Below, in pieces: positions 22,011 to 33,099 of a stretch of DNA of 64,000 nt. This DNA comes from Simmondsia chinensis. Its lineage: Eukaryota; Streptophyta; Magnoliopsida; Caryophyllales; Simmondsiaceae. The notes beneath the pieces were generated by a model that saw only the letters and a program-made list of their open reading frames with translations, made no database searches and had not been told where the DNA came from. The stretch lies in assembly GCA_018398585.1 (NCBI GenBank), contig JAGTTD010000001.1, positions 7,380,501-7,444,500 of the forward strand. The letters are read 5' to 3'. Made by a program: the position numbers and the translations under genes. The first letter of the stretch is position 1. Each line of letters opens with the position of its first letter.

Positions 22011-22866
22011 CACAAAATGGTTTTTTTTTTTCCATTTTTTTTGTGGGTTCGTTCTGAGAAGATGGGAAGTGTCAACAAATTTGTCATTTTTTTCCCCCTT
22101 TTTTCATCGTCTTCCCCATTAGTGGTATCTTTCATTATATAAAATTCAATTTTTTGGGGGGTCAGGATCGTAGAGCAACGCTTAGAATCTACCATTGTCA
22201 CTTTGAAGATAGAATTTTGAAAGAACCTGTTGGGTGGTGTACATGTTGTAAAAGTACCCACATTTGCAATTTTTGAGCTTGTTTACAACACCTTGATTGA
22301 TTCCCGATATGTAGTTTCATACATGTATTAGTTCGCTTAAATTTGCAAAATACACAATTTGTGCATGTATTAATTGATAATTCTTTCTAATAAAGTTTGA
22401 TTGACAAAAGTTGTTGTCGTTGCTATAATGAGCAATTCAATGAGTCCGAGGGTGTAAGTATTATTTGGTGAATCTTTATCTGTCTTTTCTCTGAATTTTA
22501 ATTTCAAACACTCATTGTTATGAAGAGAACATATTTTACGCATGTTGTAAGTGCAAAACAAGTGTTATTGCTGTTAAACTTAGCAGAATTTTTCAAACTT
22601 CATGCTTTTTTGTCACCAATGCTATTTTCTCCATTAACACTTTTGAGAAAGTATTTATCAACAAAATAAAAACTTTTGAGAAAATAGTGAATTATCTATG
22701 CTCAGGGTCAGACATAACCCCAAGTAACTTAAGCAACCGTTTGGAGCGCTCGAATTTTAAAAGTTTCTTTAAAGTCTTAGTTGTTAATGTTATTAAGTTT
22801 TATGGTTAAAACTTTTATTATAATTTGATGTATTTGTATTGAGTTGTTAAGATAAACTTATTACTT

Positions 22867-23114
22867 ATAAAAAAAGCAAACAAGCAACATTCCCAGTGTC
22901 CAAAGGGCTCCCGCGCCTAAGCAGGGTTTGGGGGGTAGATGTACGCAGTCTTTCCCTTTTAGGGTGCTACCCTGAAAAGAGACTATTTCAGTACCCCCAA
23001 CCTGAGGGGTGAGGACTTCCCAGGAAGTCACCAATCCTGATGCTACTCTCGCCCAAGCACGTTTAACTTCGGAGTTCTAATGGGATCCAGTGCCAGCGTG
23101 TTGGAACCCTCTTT
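22867..23114 (-). mobile_element. 5S rRNA-headed SINE with RTE-type tail (copy 1)
   Basis: Read on the minus strand, 23114-23007 is 5S rRNA-like: GGATCCCATTAGAACTCCGA, GAAGTTAAACGTGCTTGGGC (A box/intermediate region) and TTGGTGACTTCCTGGGAAGT (C box), with the last 5S bases missing. It then joins the tail CTCAGGTTGGGGGTACTG (23006 downward), which ends in a decayed GTT-rich tract near 22870-22890. The flanks GATAAACTTATTACTT (22851-22866) and GATAAATTTATTACTT (23115-23130) are a 16-bp target-site duplication with one mismatch. The fusion therefore inserted as one unit. Promoter parts are partly preserved; activity is unknown. Confidence 0.85.
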
Positions 23115-23130
23115 GATAAATTTATTACTT

Positions 23131-23632
23131 CTAAATGATCCTATTTAAAACATTTGCTTAGGGTACCAAAAATGTTAAGACCAGTCTTGTCTAGGCTACA
23201 TTTTCCATTTTTTTTTCTACTAAGTCCATGGATTTAAGATTCATAATGTTGGATTTAAGGATCCTATATTTTATAGTGTAAAAAGGTCTTTCGCATTAGT
23301 AATGAAATACAACATTATATAAATATACATATTTTATGGAAATAGATAAGTTAAAAACAGATAAATAAATACAGGTACATGAACATACTTCATTATAAAA
23401 AACGAATATATGGCCTAGATTCTCGTCCCATAGTGCCTAGAGCAGATCCATTTTTCTTCCACCTTTTTCTTGATGGATAGTTAAAAAATCAACAACTCTA
23501 TAAAGATGTGCCATAAAATAAGAGGGTCAAGAGCAATAAGTTAGCCTTATCCATAGACTTTGCTTGACTCCTTTTTGTAGAGTTACACGTACACATAAGT
23601 GTTTCAAGGGAAAAAAAACATCGAGAGAGGTT
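23131..23632. other. intergenic, AT-rich, no gene recognised
   Basis: No ORF, TIR or LTR terminus was recognised before the LTR at 23633. Confidence 0.4.
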
Positions 23633-23879
23633 TGTTAGGATGAGAGTTAGACTCAAGCTCTCATTGGGAAGTCAACAGCTGGCACATTCGGCCATGTGTT
23701 TCCTGCAAAACGAGCAAAGTAGTCAGAAGGTCTCGCTGCGGGTTGGTCTGCAGAAGACTCCTCCGTTGCCTAAGTTAGCAAGGGTCTCGGTTAAGTAGTA
23801 AATAAGCATAATAAAATACTTAGCTTAGGTTGAATACTTAGCTTGCGATGAGTAGAAGGTCTTCCATAGTTGGCTTGTA

Positions 23880-24660
23880 GCTCTTGGAGAGTTGGAGAGA
23901 GTGGGCCAATATAGGAGGGAGAGTTAGTTAATAGTGGGAGAGTTGGCTATTGGTGGGAGGTAGAGTTGGTTAACAGTGGGAGAGTAAGATTGCTGGCAAG
24001 AGTAGGATATGTGGGGAGAGTAGAATGTTGGAGAGTTGAGTATTTCGAGGGAGTAAGATACTTGGGGAGAGTAGGATGTTTGGGAGAGTTGGATATTTGG
24101 GGAGAGTAGAATGTTTGGGGAGAGTAGGATACTCCGGGAGAATAAGATGTTGGGAGAGTAGGATACTTGGGGAGTGTAAGATAATTTGGGAGAGTAGGGT
24201 GTTGGGAAATTAGGATACTTCAGGAGAGTAGGGTGCAGGGGAGAGTACGGTGTTGGGGAGTGTAGCATACATCAGGAGAGTAGGGTGTTGGGAGAATAGG
24301 ATACTTTGGGAGAGTAAGGTGTTGGGAGAGTAGGATACTTCGAGAGAATAAGGTGCTAGGGAGAGTAGGATATCCTAGGAGAGTAAGGTGTTGAGAGAGT
24401 AGGATACCCTAGGAGAGTAAGGTGTTGAGAGAGTAGGATACTTGGGGAGAGTAAGATACTTCAAGAGAGTAGGGTGTTGGGGAAAGTAGGATACATCAGC
24501 AGAGTAGGATCCTTCGGGAGAGTAAGGTGCTGGGGAGAGTAGGGTACTCCAGAAGAGTAAGGTGTTGGGAGAGTAAAGTACAGGGGTGAGTTGGATACTT
24601 CAAGAGAGCAAGGAACTGGGGAAAGTGATATTTCAGAAGAGTAAGGTGCTCAGGATGAGG
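23880..24660. repeat. minisatellite, GGGAGAGTAGGATACTT-like units
   Basis: About forty imperfect units of 16-20 bp alternate between forms with GATACTT and with GTGTTG (GGAGAGTAGGATACTTGGG, GGAGAGTAAGGTGTTG). They lie downstream of the LTR TATA box, so would be in the transcribed part of the LTR. Confidence 0.9.
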
Positions 24661-24829
24661 TCAAGCCTAGAGGCATGACTTGTCTAAAGAGAGAAAGGGA
24701 AAGAACGTTTAAGATATGATGAGAGAGAGGGTGAGAGGGAGATTGTGTTGAATGGGAGAATGGGGATTGGTATTTATAGAAAAGGGGGAGATAAGCGCGG
24801 TGCTTACGTCATCCAATGCTTAATGGCTA

Positions 24830-25300
24830 AGGCATTGTCTTTGTGAGTAAGGCTTGGAAGTCCAACTCGGGTAAGGCTACTCGACATGGCAAGGGAGTTG
24901 CTTGGCAAGGTAAGAGGGTCACTCATCAGGGCAAGAGGGTTGCTCTTTTGAGCAAGAGAGTAACTAGATAAGGCAAGAGAGTTACTAGGCAAGGCAACAG
25001 AATTGCAAGGCAAGGCCAGAGGGTTACTAGGAAGGCAAGATAAGGCAAGAGAGTTATACGGCAAGGCAAGAGGGTTACTAGACAAAGCAAGATAAGGAAA
25101 GAGAGTAACTAGGTAAGGCAAGAAGGTTACTAGGCAAAGTAAGAGAGTTACAAGGCAAGGTAAGAGAGCTACTAAACAAGGTAAGGTAAGGCAATAGGGT
25201 TACTAAGTAAGGGAAAATAAGGCAAGAAGGCTACTAAGTAAGGCAAGAGGGTCACAAGCTAAGGCAAGCAAATAACTAAGTAAGGCAAGAGTAGTAACTT
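24830..25300. repeat. minisatellite, GGCAAGAGGGTTACTA-like units
   Basis: About twenty-five imperfect units of 17-22 bp (core AAGGCAAGAG.GTTACTA). They lie upstream of the minus-strand TATA box at 24771-24778, in the U3 part of the LTR. Unrelated in sequence to the array at 23880-24660. Confidence 0.9.
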
Positions 25301-25802
25301 GGAGACTAGTGTTGACCACCATTGATAGGCATTGACCAGATTTGGTGCGGGTTGGACGTGAAGGTTGGCAAGTTGGTTGGGAATGCCGGAGAATTGGTTG
25401 GCAGATTGAGGTTGACGACGAGTTGGGTGGTCCAAAGGTGGGAGAGAATAGGTCAAGAGGGGAGAGAAAAGAGAGAGAGGGAGAGGGAGGACAGAGAGAA
25501 CACGTCACGGCGGTGGCGGCGGCGACCTCGAAGGGAGGAGAGAGAGTGTTCGGTGAAGGGAGAGAGAAGGCGCGGAAATGGGGTGCTGGGGGAGCAGAGA
25601 GAAGAAAGTGGGTGAGCTGTGAGGGGAAATTCAGGATGAATAAGAGGAGAAAGAAAATTGGGAAAGGGAGAGAGGAGAGAGATATTGTGGCATAAGTGGT
25701 GTAACTTTTTCCCTTTTATTTTTAATTAACTTAAATCTTTATTTAGGTCTACTATTTCATTATTTAATTTTTATGCCGATTTAGTTATTTTTATCCTTAA
25801 CA

Positions 25803-26649
25803 ATAAGATATGCTGATCTTGAGTTGGTTCATTAGTTAGGTTGAAAGGCTCATAGTAAGTACAAGTTCAGTCAAGTTAGTTTCTTGGGTAAAGCAATATA
25901 ACTCGAGCCTCGTTTGTTTAGATTTGCCACCTCACTATCCTAAACAAAGCTACAAACCAAGTTTGAGTCTGAAAATGAGTACTAAAAGAGGTGAACTTAG
26001 CTTGAACTTGCTGAGATAAATTCAAGCTGTGAAAGGTCAAGCCCCAGCACTATGTCTTGAACCTTAGGCAGCTTCAGGCAAGATATTGGTATAAGATGAT
26101 TTGAGACTCAACCAATGTATATATTCAATTGATGCACAAATTTCAGTTTAAGAGTCACCTACATATGATAAATCCATGTTATGAATAGCCCAATAAATAA
26201 AAATAGAATCGTCTTCAGTTTTTTGTCTCTAGAAGGTAGAAGCTTTCATATAGATCCTCTTATAAGTTATAACAATGATAACGAGACCCTTTTTTATGGA
26301 AAAAAAAAAAAGTTGAAATTAACATTACATTTGAGAAAAAGAATATTAACAAAATATTTACAAAGCATCCAAGAACAATTTGCGTTATAAAAAAATATAT
26401 ATTATGAAGCCTCAAATAGCTTTTTTTGTTCCCTTCTTTGAAACATGTTAGAATTGTTTAAAAATAAAGAATTTTTTGGATTTTTGGACAACTTTCCGAG
26501 AAAACTAGAAAACTAAAAAAGTTGTTCCGGTTTTTCAATTGGAGAAGCTTGAAAATATTTTCTTATTGTTTTGGAAAATTAGAAAACACTTTAAAGTTGT
26601 TTTCTAGAATGTTCCTCCTCATATCTTCCATGAATTTCATTATATTTTC
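25803..26649. other. intergenic, no gene recognised
   Basis: AT-rich. A GTTTTCTAG/GGAAAATTAGAAAAC-rich stretch (26480-26610) resembles termini of plant MITEs, with a related stretch near 35580-35720, but no unit could be bounded. Confidence 0.4.
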
Positions 26650-26801
26650 TATTAGGATATATTATATTATATATATGTTTATCTATTATTATCTTCACTT
26701 TGTAGACCTGACTTTATCTAGATTGGGTTAGTTTTATCCTATCTTGTATCTATACTTTGATATATACAATTGCAAGCTACCTTTTTTAGGTATGCTACAC
26801 A
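26650..26801 (+). repeat. putative short copia 5' LTR
   Basis: About 150 bp, bounded on the left by TATTAGGATATATT (from TGTTAGG) and on the right by GCTACACA. The same block is found inverted near 34990-35090. The ends are inferred from that comparison and from the PBS that follows. Confidence 0.5.
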
Positions 26802-26817
26802 AATATTTGGTTTCATA

Positions 26818-26829
26818 TTGCATCAGAGC
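26818..26829 (+). other. degraded tRNA-iMet PBS
   Basis: TTGCATCAGAGC, two mismatches from TGGTATCAGAGC, between the putative LTR and gag. The inverted copy has GCTCCGATATTA at about 34952-34963. Confidence 0.6.
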
Positions 26830-26899
26830 AATTTTGAAACTCTAACACCAAAAATAAACATCCTCCCTCCCAAACCCTAATTCTACGTAGCAGCGCCCC

Positions 26900-27925
26900 A
26901 CTTTTGCCGTCCCAACTAGCGCCACCTACCCTTTCCTCCTCCTTCCCAATTGGTTTAGGGTTTCCCAATGACAACAACAGAGTCATTCTCCCAACACCTA
27001 CAATCACCAGCTTCTTGCCTCCCTCCTTCTTCTCCAATGACCCCGTCGGTATCTGCACCCCCTCCTCCCTTACCGGTTGTGCTCCTATCGATCTCTGTCC
27101 TTTAGTTCGATTCTCGCATCACTTTTGGCATCCGTTCCCACCATGGGCATTGGTGACCGATTCCCCAACCTCACAACTCTATGTTCAATTCCCCAGCCCT
27201 CAATGTCTATCTACGTGGCTGATTCCACCCCTAATTTCCTTCACATATCACCTTCCTCTTCCACATATCCGCCCTTCCATACTTCCTTCTCTATGTCCAC
27301 AGTTACCAATTTTGTCACTATCAAATTAGAACAACCCATTGATTATTCCTGGCGTGAACAGATTTCCATCATCTTTCAGGCCCATCGGCGTGAACAAATT
27401 TCCATCATCTTTCGGGCCCATCGCCTCATGGGATTTGTTGGTGGCACTCTCCCTTATCCATCTCCCTATCAATTCATACAGATGGCTCATCTATTCCTAA
27501 TCCAGACTATACCCTGGATGTGCTCTTGTATTGCTGCTACTCTTTTTTGATATGTTCTCAATGATGTCCTCAGACAACCCCCATCCAAAGATATGTGGGA
27601 TGCTCCCAGTAAACTTTTTCGTGACCATTTCCTTGCCTAGCAAATTTGATTTTTGTAATCAATTGGCTTACCTTTATAAAGACAACAAAATAATGGAGGT
27701 TTACCTTTCTAAGCTCAAATCAATTGTTGATGATCTTGCTATTATTGATTCCCTTCTTTCCAATAGGGAACTTCACCACTTTGCCCTCTTTGGCCTTCCC
27801 TTAGAATGTGGCGCTTATGGAACCTTAATGTGTAACTATCCAGCCAACCTTTATTTTGAAACTCGAAGACGTCGCTACATAAATGAAGGTGTTGCACATG
27901 CTTGGATCACCAATGGATAGCAATC
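26900..27925 (+). pseudogene. copia gag N-terminal part
   Basis: Fragments in several frames match copia gag of the Ale/Retrofit type: VTIKLEQPIDYSW, then RLMGFVGGTLPYPSP, and later YLSKLKSIVDDLAIIDSLLS followed by LFGLPLECGAYGTL. A 36-bp in-frame tandem duplication near 27352-27423 repeats REQISIIF.AHR. The frame is broken near 27530 and the coding sequence is cut at 27925 by the gag-only element, with host copy resuming at 31021/31026. Confidence 0.8.
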
Positions 27926-28353
27926 TATTATGATTGTAATTAGGACATGTTTAGTCGTTTTAGCCTTAAATAATATTCTAGTAGAATGTCATGAATAAGT
28001 CATGTATGAACAGGTTGCTTGCTGTCTCGGTTAAGTGTTTAGCTTTAGTTGGTTAAGTGCTTTGTATTAGCTTTAGTATAAGTAGGTTGTTCTTGGTTGT
28101 AAGTCTCATAACATGGATGATAAATGAATTGATTCTTCTCTCTCTTGAGCTTGAATGCTCTCTATCACTCTTCTACTTCTCATCTAGAATTCTTCTTAAA
28201 TTCTCTCTCTCTCAACTAATTCTACTTCTTTCTCGTCTTAAATCTCTAATACTCTTTCCTATTCTATTGATTTCATATCTTGATTTCACTTCCTAAGTGT
28301 AAATCCCTATCCAAACCCTAGGTTATGATTCAAATTGAACTTGAATCATGACA
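27926..28353 (+). repeat. 5' LTR of gag-only element 1
   Basis: Starts TATTATGATT (first TG mutated to TA) and ends AATCATGACA. Same length as 30593-31020. Confidence 0.95.
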
Positions 28354-28355
28354 AT

Positions 28356-28367
28356 TGGTATCAGAGC
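28356..28367 (+). other. tRNA-iMet PBS of gag-only element 1
   Basis: Exact TGGTATCAGAGC two bases after the 5' LTR. Confidence 0.95.
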
Positions 28368-28940
28368 CTTGATTTGCTTCCAAATTAAGTTAAATTGATA
28401 TCAAGTTCTTGATTCGGTGTTGTTTGATCAAGAATTGAGTTTAACAAAAAAAAAAAAAAAAAAAATTTTTTCTGAATTTTAGTTGTGCTGCGTGGATTAT
28501 AGTTGCTGCACTTGATTTGATTAAGCTTAATTCTTTTAAGTTAGCTGCAGTACAATCAAGTTGTTGATTTCGATGAAGTTGCATCAGGTTTAAGTTCGAA
28601 ATCTTGCAGTTCAGCTCAAGTAGTTGAAGATCAAAGTGCTGCTATAAGTTCGTTGGTGTTCTACTGCAATTCAATGTTTGTGGTGAAATGATCGGCTGCG
28701 ATTCAATTCTTTCTACAAAGCTAAGTTTTGTTTTGCGGTTTAAGTTCTCGATTTTGATTCTTGATAGCACGATCTAAACATTTGCTTAAAACTGGAGAGA
28801 TTTTGTTCAATTATGCAAGTTCTAAATTGAATGAAGCATAACACGGCAGTTACTTGATCAAATACACAACTTTAAGTGCTAATCAGTACCATTAAGGTGA
28901 TCCTAGCTGTGCACTTAAGGTTCATGATTGAAGTGAGGTT

Positions 28941-30260
28941 ATGGCTGGTGGAATGACCTCCCGAGCTGCTGCTGCTGCAGCTGTAAATGCAGGACAACAG
29001 GCTGGAACAATCATTGCAACTTACGCAAGTGTGGCTGCTAGTACAACCTCTGCAACGTACACAAGTGTGGCTGCTACGAACACTTCCAGTGTTGATGTGA
29101 ATGTGGAAAATGCTACAGTTGACATTTTTGAGAGGATGACAATAATGAATCAGCAAACATTGCAAAAAGTTGGTGATTTACAGCAGCAAGTACTTGATTC
29201 TCAGCAACAAATGCGTGAATTGATGCTTGCATTTGAACAACAATATCAGGCACGTCAGGATAAAATTGAGCAAGAAAACTTCCTGAGGCATCAACAACTT
29301 GAGCAAAGAATGGATCAACGTTTTCATGAAATACAAGATCGGCTACAGAGACATGGTGCTCGCCTTGGGGTAGGAGTCTTACTGATGCCACCACAGCAAG
29401 GACAAGCTCCTGTGCAAGTGAGAAATGACAATGCGCCTGTCGCTTCTCATCAAGTTCGGGCCATGGATCCTCCAGTACCGAGACAAGTAGAAGTGCGTGG
29501 TGCTCCTATGGCTGCGGATAGACGAGCTGGATTTAAGCAGCCTCGAATCGAGTTGGAAATTTTTGATGGCATTCACCCATAATCGTGGATAAGAAGATGC
29601 GAGCGATACTTCCGATTCTATGCTATTCCCGAAGATGAAAAAGTTGAATTGGCTGCGGTATACTTGCATGGTGATCAAGAAGAGTGGCTCTATAGCTTAC
29701 TTTTGGGAAATTCAACCCTCGCGTGGCAAGAATTTGTGTTAGAGCTCAATGACCGTTATGCGGATGAAGAACCGGGGGATGTTCTGGACAAGTTCAATAC
29801 GCTAGCTCTAGTATGCAGTGTGAAGGAGTATCTGACTCGTTTTGAGAATTTGAGAGCTCAAATTATGACCACCACTCCCATCGTAGGCGAGGCTTTCTAT
29901 GTTTCAAGCTTTATTAGTGGGCTCAAGCCCAGGATGAAGAATTTGGTCAAGGCCCTTAGTCCTCCTACACTGTCCAAAGCTTATACAAAGGCGAGATTTT
30001 TTGAGTCTACCGTTTTGGCAATACCGGAAGAAGTTCTAAGAAGTCAATTACCACAAGTTACTCTTGAGGATTCAAGGACAATGAGCATGGAGGAGAAAAA
30101 GGCACACAATTTATGCTTCAAGTGTAATCGCAAATACTCCTTCCGATATAAGTGTAATCCTCAACACTTAATGGCTGTTACGGGAACCAAAATTGAAGGG
30201 GACCATGAAGGTGACTTAGAGTATGGTGATTCGGACTTAGAAGCTACTGGGTGTGGATGA
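28941..30260 (+). pseudogene. gypsy-type gag of gag-only element 1 (one premature stop)
   Basis: A single frame of about 440 codons begins at ATG 28941 and runs to TGA at 30258-30260. It is interrupted only by one TAA (29580-29582). In order: Ala/Thr-rich start, a Gln-rich coiled-coil-like region (residues about 70-135), a linker, then the retrotransposon gag domain with SWIRRCERYFRFY, LAWQEFVLELNDRYADEE, RFENLRAQIM and FISGLKPRMKNLVKA, and a knuckle. The knuckle reads CFKCNRKYSFRYKC; the expected Gly-His before the last Lys-Cys is Arg-Tyr, so zinc binding is likely lost. The product would form particles that package the RNA. The stop falls between His-Pro and Ser-Trp of a conserved block. 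Confidence 0.9.
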
Positions 30261-30592
30261 TGCAAAGGAGTTTAACGAGCTGGTCTGCTGGCCAAAACCG
30301 AAACAAATTTTGCAGTTCCAGTACCAATTTTATTGCATTTAGTTGCTGCTTCTTGCTATCCTGCATCACATCTGGTTGCTGTCCTGCTTTACTCCATATG
30401 TTTTGCATTGAATCACCTGATTTTCAGCTGCAAAGTTCACATTCCAGCATACATAATAAGATCTCTGTTGCAGATCCAGATCAACTTCTATTCTGCTGCA
30501 AATTCAGTAATGTTTCAGTTCAATAAGATTGTTCAAGTATCCTTTTCTTTGTTAAGATTCTTGAGGACAAGAATCTCTAAAGGTTGAGGTAT
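30261..30592. other. noncoding tail between gag and 3' LTR of gag-only element 1
   Basis: No protease motif and no long frame that matches pol. It ends in AAAGGTTGAGGTAT, a weak polypurine tract, directly before the LTR. Confidence 0.7.
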
Positions 30593-31020
30593 TGTTATGA
30601 TTGTAATTAGGATATGTTTAGTCATTTTAGCCTTAGATAATATTCTAGTAGAATGTCATGAATAAGTCATGTATGAGCAGGTTGCTTGCTGTCTCGGTTA
30701 AGTGTTTAGCTTTAGTTGGTTAAGTGCTTTGTATTAGCTTTAGTATAAATAGGTTGTTCTTGGTTGTAAGTCTCATAACATGGATGATAAACGAATTGAT
30801 TCTTCTCTCTCTTGAGCTTGAATGCTCTCTATCACTCTTCTACTTCTCATCTAGAATTCTTCTCAAATTCTCTATCTCTCAACTAATTCTACTTCTTTCT
30901 CGTCATAAATCTCTAGTACTCTTTCCTATTCTATTGATTTCATATCTTGATTTCACTTCCTAAGTGTAAATCCCTATCCAAACCCTAGGTTATGATTCAA
31001 ATTGAACTTGAATCATGACA
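30593..31020 (+). repeat. 3' LTR of gag-only element 1
   Basis: TGTTATGATT...AATCATGACA, 428 bp, followed by the duplicated CAATC. Confidence 0.95.
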
Positions 31021-31025
31021 CAATC

Positions 31026-32750
31026 CTAGCCCTCTCATGCCCTTGCTTCCCAAAGTTAGAATCATGATGTGCCTGGTGGAGGTAGAGGCCATGGTGGTCG
31101 TGGATGTGGTGGTCTTGATAATCATAACAACAATCATCATGGTCAACTTGGTGGTCATGGTACTGGGGACCGTAGTTACGCGCCCCAGGTTGGGCTTAGT
31201 GATCCATGGCCGAACAGGGCTCGTGGTTCCTCTTTATCTGGTTTTTCTCCTCATACTCTAATTTTTCAGTAAGACCTACAGGTAATTCTTTTCTTTTAGT
31301 TTGGTGAAAGTATTCTTGGACTTAGACCAGGAGCCTGTTAGATTTATCAGCAATTTGGTCATATTGAACTTCAATGCCTCAACGCTATTCTCAAACTGAT
31401 TTCTCCACCTCTTTCTCTGCTATGTTTGCTATTAAGCCTGACTACGTGTGGTATCCTGATTCTGGAGCATTTAATCATATAACCAGGTATAATTCATGCC
31501 CCTTGCCCGTACTTAGGCTCCTAGTCTATTTTAGTTGGTAATGGTTCGTTACTACTAGTTACAGATGTTGGTTCCTTAGTAATTAAGACTATGACTCATC
31601 CCTTATACTTGCCTAATGTTTTTCTTGTGCCAAATTTCACTCACAACTTAGTTTCCATTAAGTAATTATGTCGCGATAACAACTATATTGTTGAGTTTGA
31701 CTCTAATTCTTTTCATGTTAAGGATAAGGCAACAAGGATGCCTTTATTTTGGATGCACAGTAATTGGATGTTATATGGCATTTCACCACACCACATTGGG
31801 CTAGCCAAATGTTCAGCACCTGATGATACTTGGCATAGATGTTCAGGTCATTTAGGTAATTATGTTTTGAATGTTTTGCATAAACGTAGTTTAGTTTCTT
31901 TTACCAAGTCTGCTATTGGACATTGTGAACTATGTTATTTAGGAAAATCTCATTGTTTGTCTTTTGATTGTATTGTACATACTTCTGCTTGTCCTTTACA
32001 GTTAATACATTCTGATGTTTAGCAAGCTCCTCGCCCCTCTAACTCTGAGTATAGGCATTATGTGCTTTTTATTGATGATTATTTCTCGTTGTACATGGCT
32101 GTACCCGATGCGTGGGAAAGACAGTTTATAATTTGTTTTCGGATTTTAAGACATTTGTCGAAAATCAGTTTGATTGTGAAATAAAATGTTTCAAAGTGAT
32201 GGTGGTCTTAAAGTTTGATAATAGGAAGATGGACACCCTTTTGTCGCTCTCACTGTATTCATTTTCGCCTTTCTTGTCCCGATATCCCACAACTAAATGG
32301 GTGGTAAAACATAAACATCGACATATTTATGCAATGGTATGAATGCTTATTTTCAAGCTAAACTTCCTCCTCATTTTTGGACTGATGCAGCCTATGGAGC
32401 CTGCTTTATAATAATCATTTGCTAACTTTGGTTTTAACTAATTCATCTCTTTTTGAAAAATTATTTCACACTGTTCCTGACTACTCATTCTTTCGCATTT
32501 TTAGATGTACATTTTATCCTAACATCATATCTCGTACCGCTCATAAATTGGCTCCTCGAGGCATCCCATATATTTTCTTAGGTTATTTAGCATGATACAA
32601 AGGATATCGATGTTTTGATCCTAAAACTAGTCGTGTTCATGTTAGTCGTAATGTTCACTTTGTTGAGACACTGTTTCCCTATTCGTTTATTATGTCAAGT
32701 ATTGCAGGGTCCACTAGTCCTACACACGTAATATATGAGGTCCCCATCAC
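31026..32750 (+). pseudogene. copia gag end, protease and integrase (decayed)
   Basis: After the gag-only element the host copia resumes with a Gly/His-rich gag end (GGGRGHGGRGCGG, about 31070), a protease remnant (YPDSGAFNHIT), the GAG-pre-integrase region (DTWHRCSGHLGN, then HCELCYLGKSH at 31920-31955) and integrase core (LIHSDV near 32004, FIDDYF near 32070). Later integrase pieces are frameshifted. No domain is intact. Confidence 0.8.
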
Positions 32751-33099
32751 TACTACTCACATGTCTCCACCGTGTCTAGTTACTCGACCTTCATAGAACC
32801 CCAATATGTCGAACACTGAGACCACGGTATCACAAGCCCTCACGGTATCACCTTTGGCATCACGCTCACGTCCTACTGAGTCAAACCTTGTTGAACCGCA
32901 GCATGTCCTGACTTCGAACCTGGATCCCATACCGCTATCATCTTTACCTTTGTTAGGTGAGCCCTCTAGTGTCGCTTCCACTTTAGCTAGTGTTCCAAAC
33001 CTCCCTATCACCAAACCACCCCTCAAACCATTAATGTATATCCTATATGTACTCGTCTTAAAAATGGTATTTGAAAATCTAAACATATTTTTTCGCTTT

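Larger units (their letters stand above)
23633..25802 (-). repeat. LTR (apparently solo) with two expanded minisatellites
   Basis: The segment starts TGTTAGGATGAGAG and ends TTTTTATCCTTAACA, short inverted ends expected of an LTR. It has a minus-strand TATA box (24771-24778). Its left end matches the LTR at 49403-50335 (CAGCTGGC...TTTCCTGCAAAA...GTCAGA...TAAGTTAGCAAGG). No internal region or second LTR is next to it, and the 5-bp flanks (AGGTT, ATAAG) do not match, so it is an old or rearranged solo LTR. The open frames inside (for example minus 23924-24268) are translations of the minisatellite. Confidence 0.65.
27926..31020 (+). mobile_element. gag-only LTR retrotransposon (TR-GAG type), copy 1
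   Basis: Complete element of 3095 bp with identical-length LTRs (428 bp each), PBS at 28356-28367 and 5-bp target-site duplications CAATC (27921-27925 and 31021-31025). The internal region holds a single gag gene and no protease, RT, RNase H or integrase. The LTRs differ at about 11 positions by hand count (about 97% identical), so the element moved recently although it lacks pol. Its Gag is of the same lineage as that of the gypsy element at 1668-7224. It fits the class of gag-only plant elements known as TR-GAG, which must borrow Pol. Confidence 0.92.

Noticed and set aside
22867..23114. Cassandra-type TRIM (5S in LTRs)
   Set aside because: No LTR pair, PBS or polypurine tract; the 5S part is followed by an RTE-type tail and flanked by a 16-bp TSD, not 5 bp.
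23924..24268. Pro/Ser/Tyr-rich minus-strand ORF
   Set aside because: It is a translation of a minisatellite in an LTR.
24804..25121. Leu/Ala-rich minus-strand ORF
   Set aside because: It is a translation of the GGCAAGAGGGTTACTA minisatellite.
23880..25300. CRISPR array
   Set aside because: Units abut without unique spacers, and the setting is a plant genome.
25322..25695. Arg/Glu/Gly-rich ORFs in two frames
   Set aside because: Low-complexity GAGAGG sequence inside the LTR.
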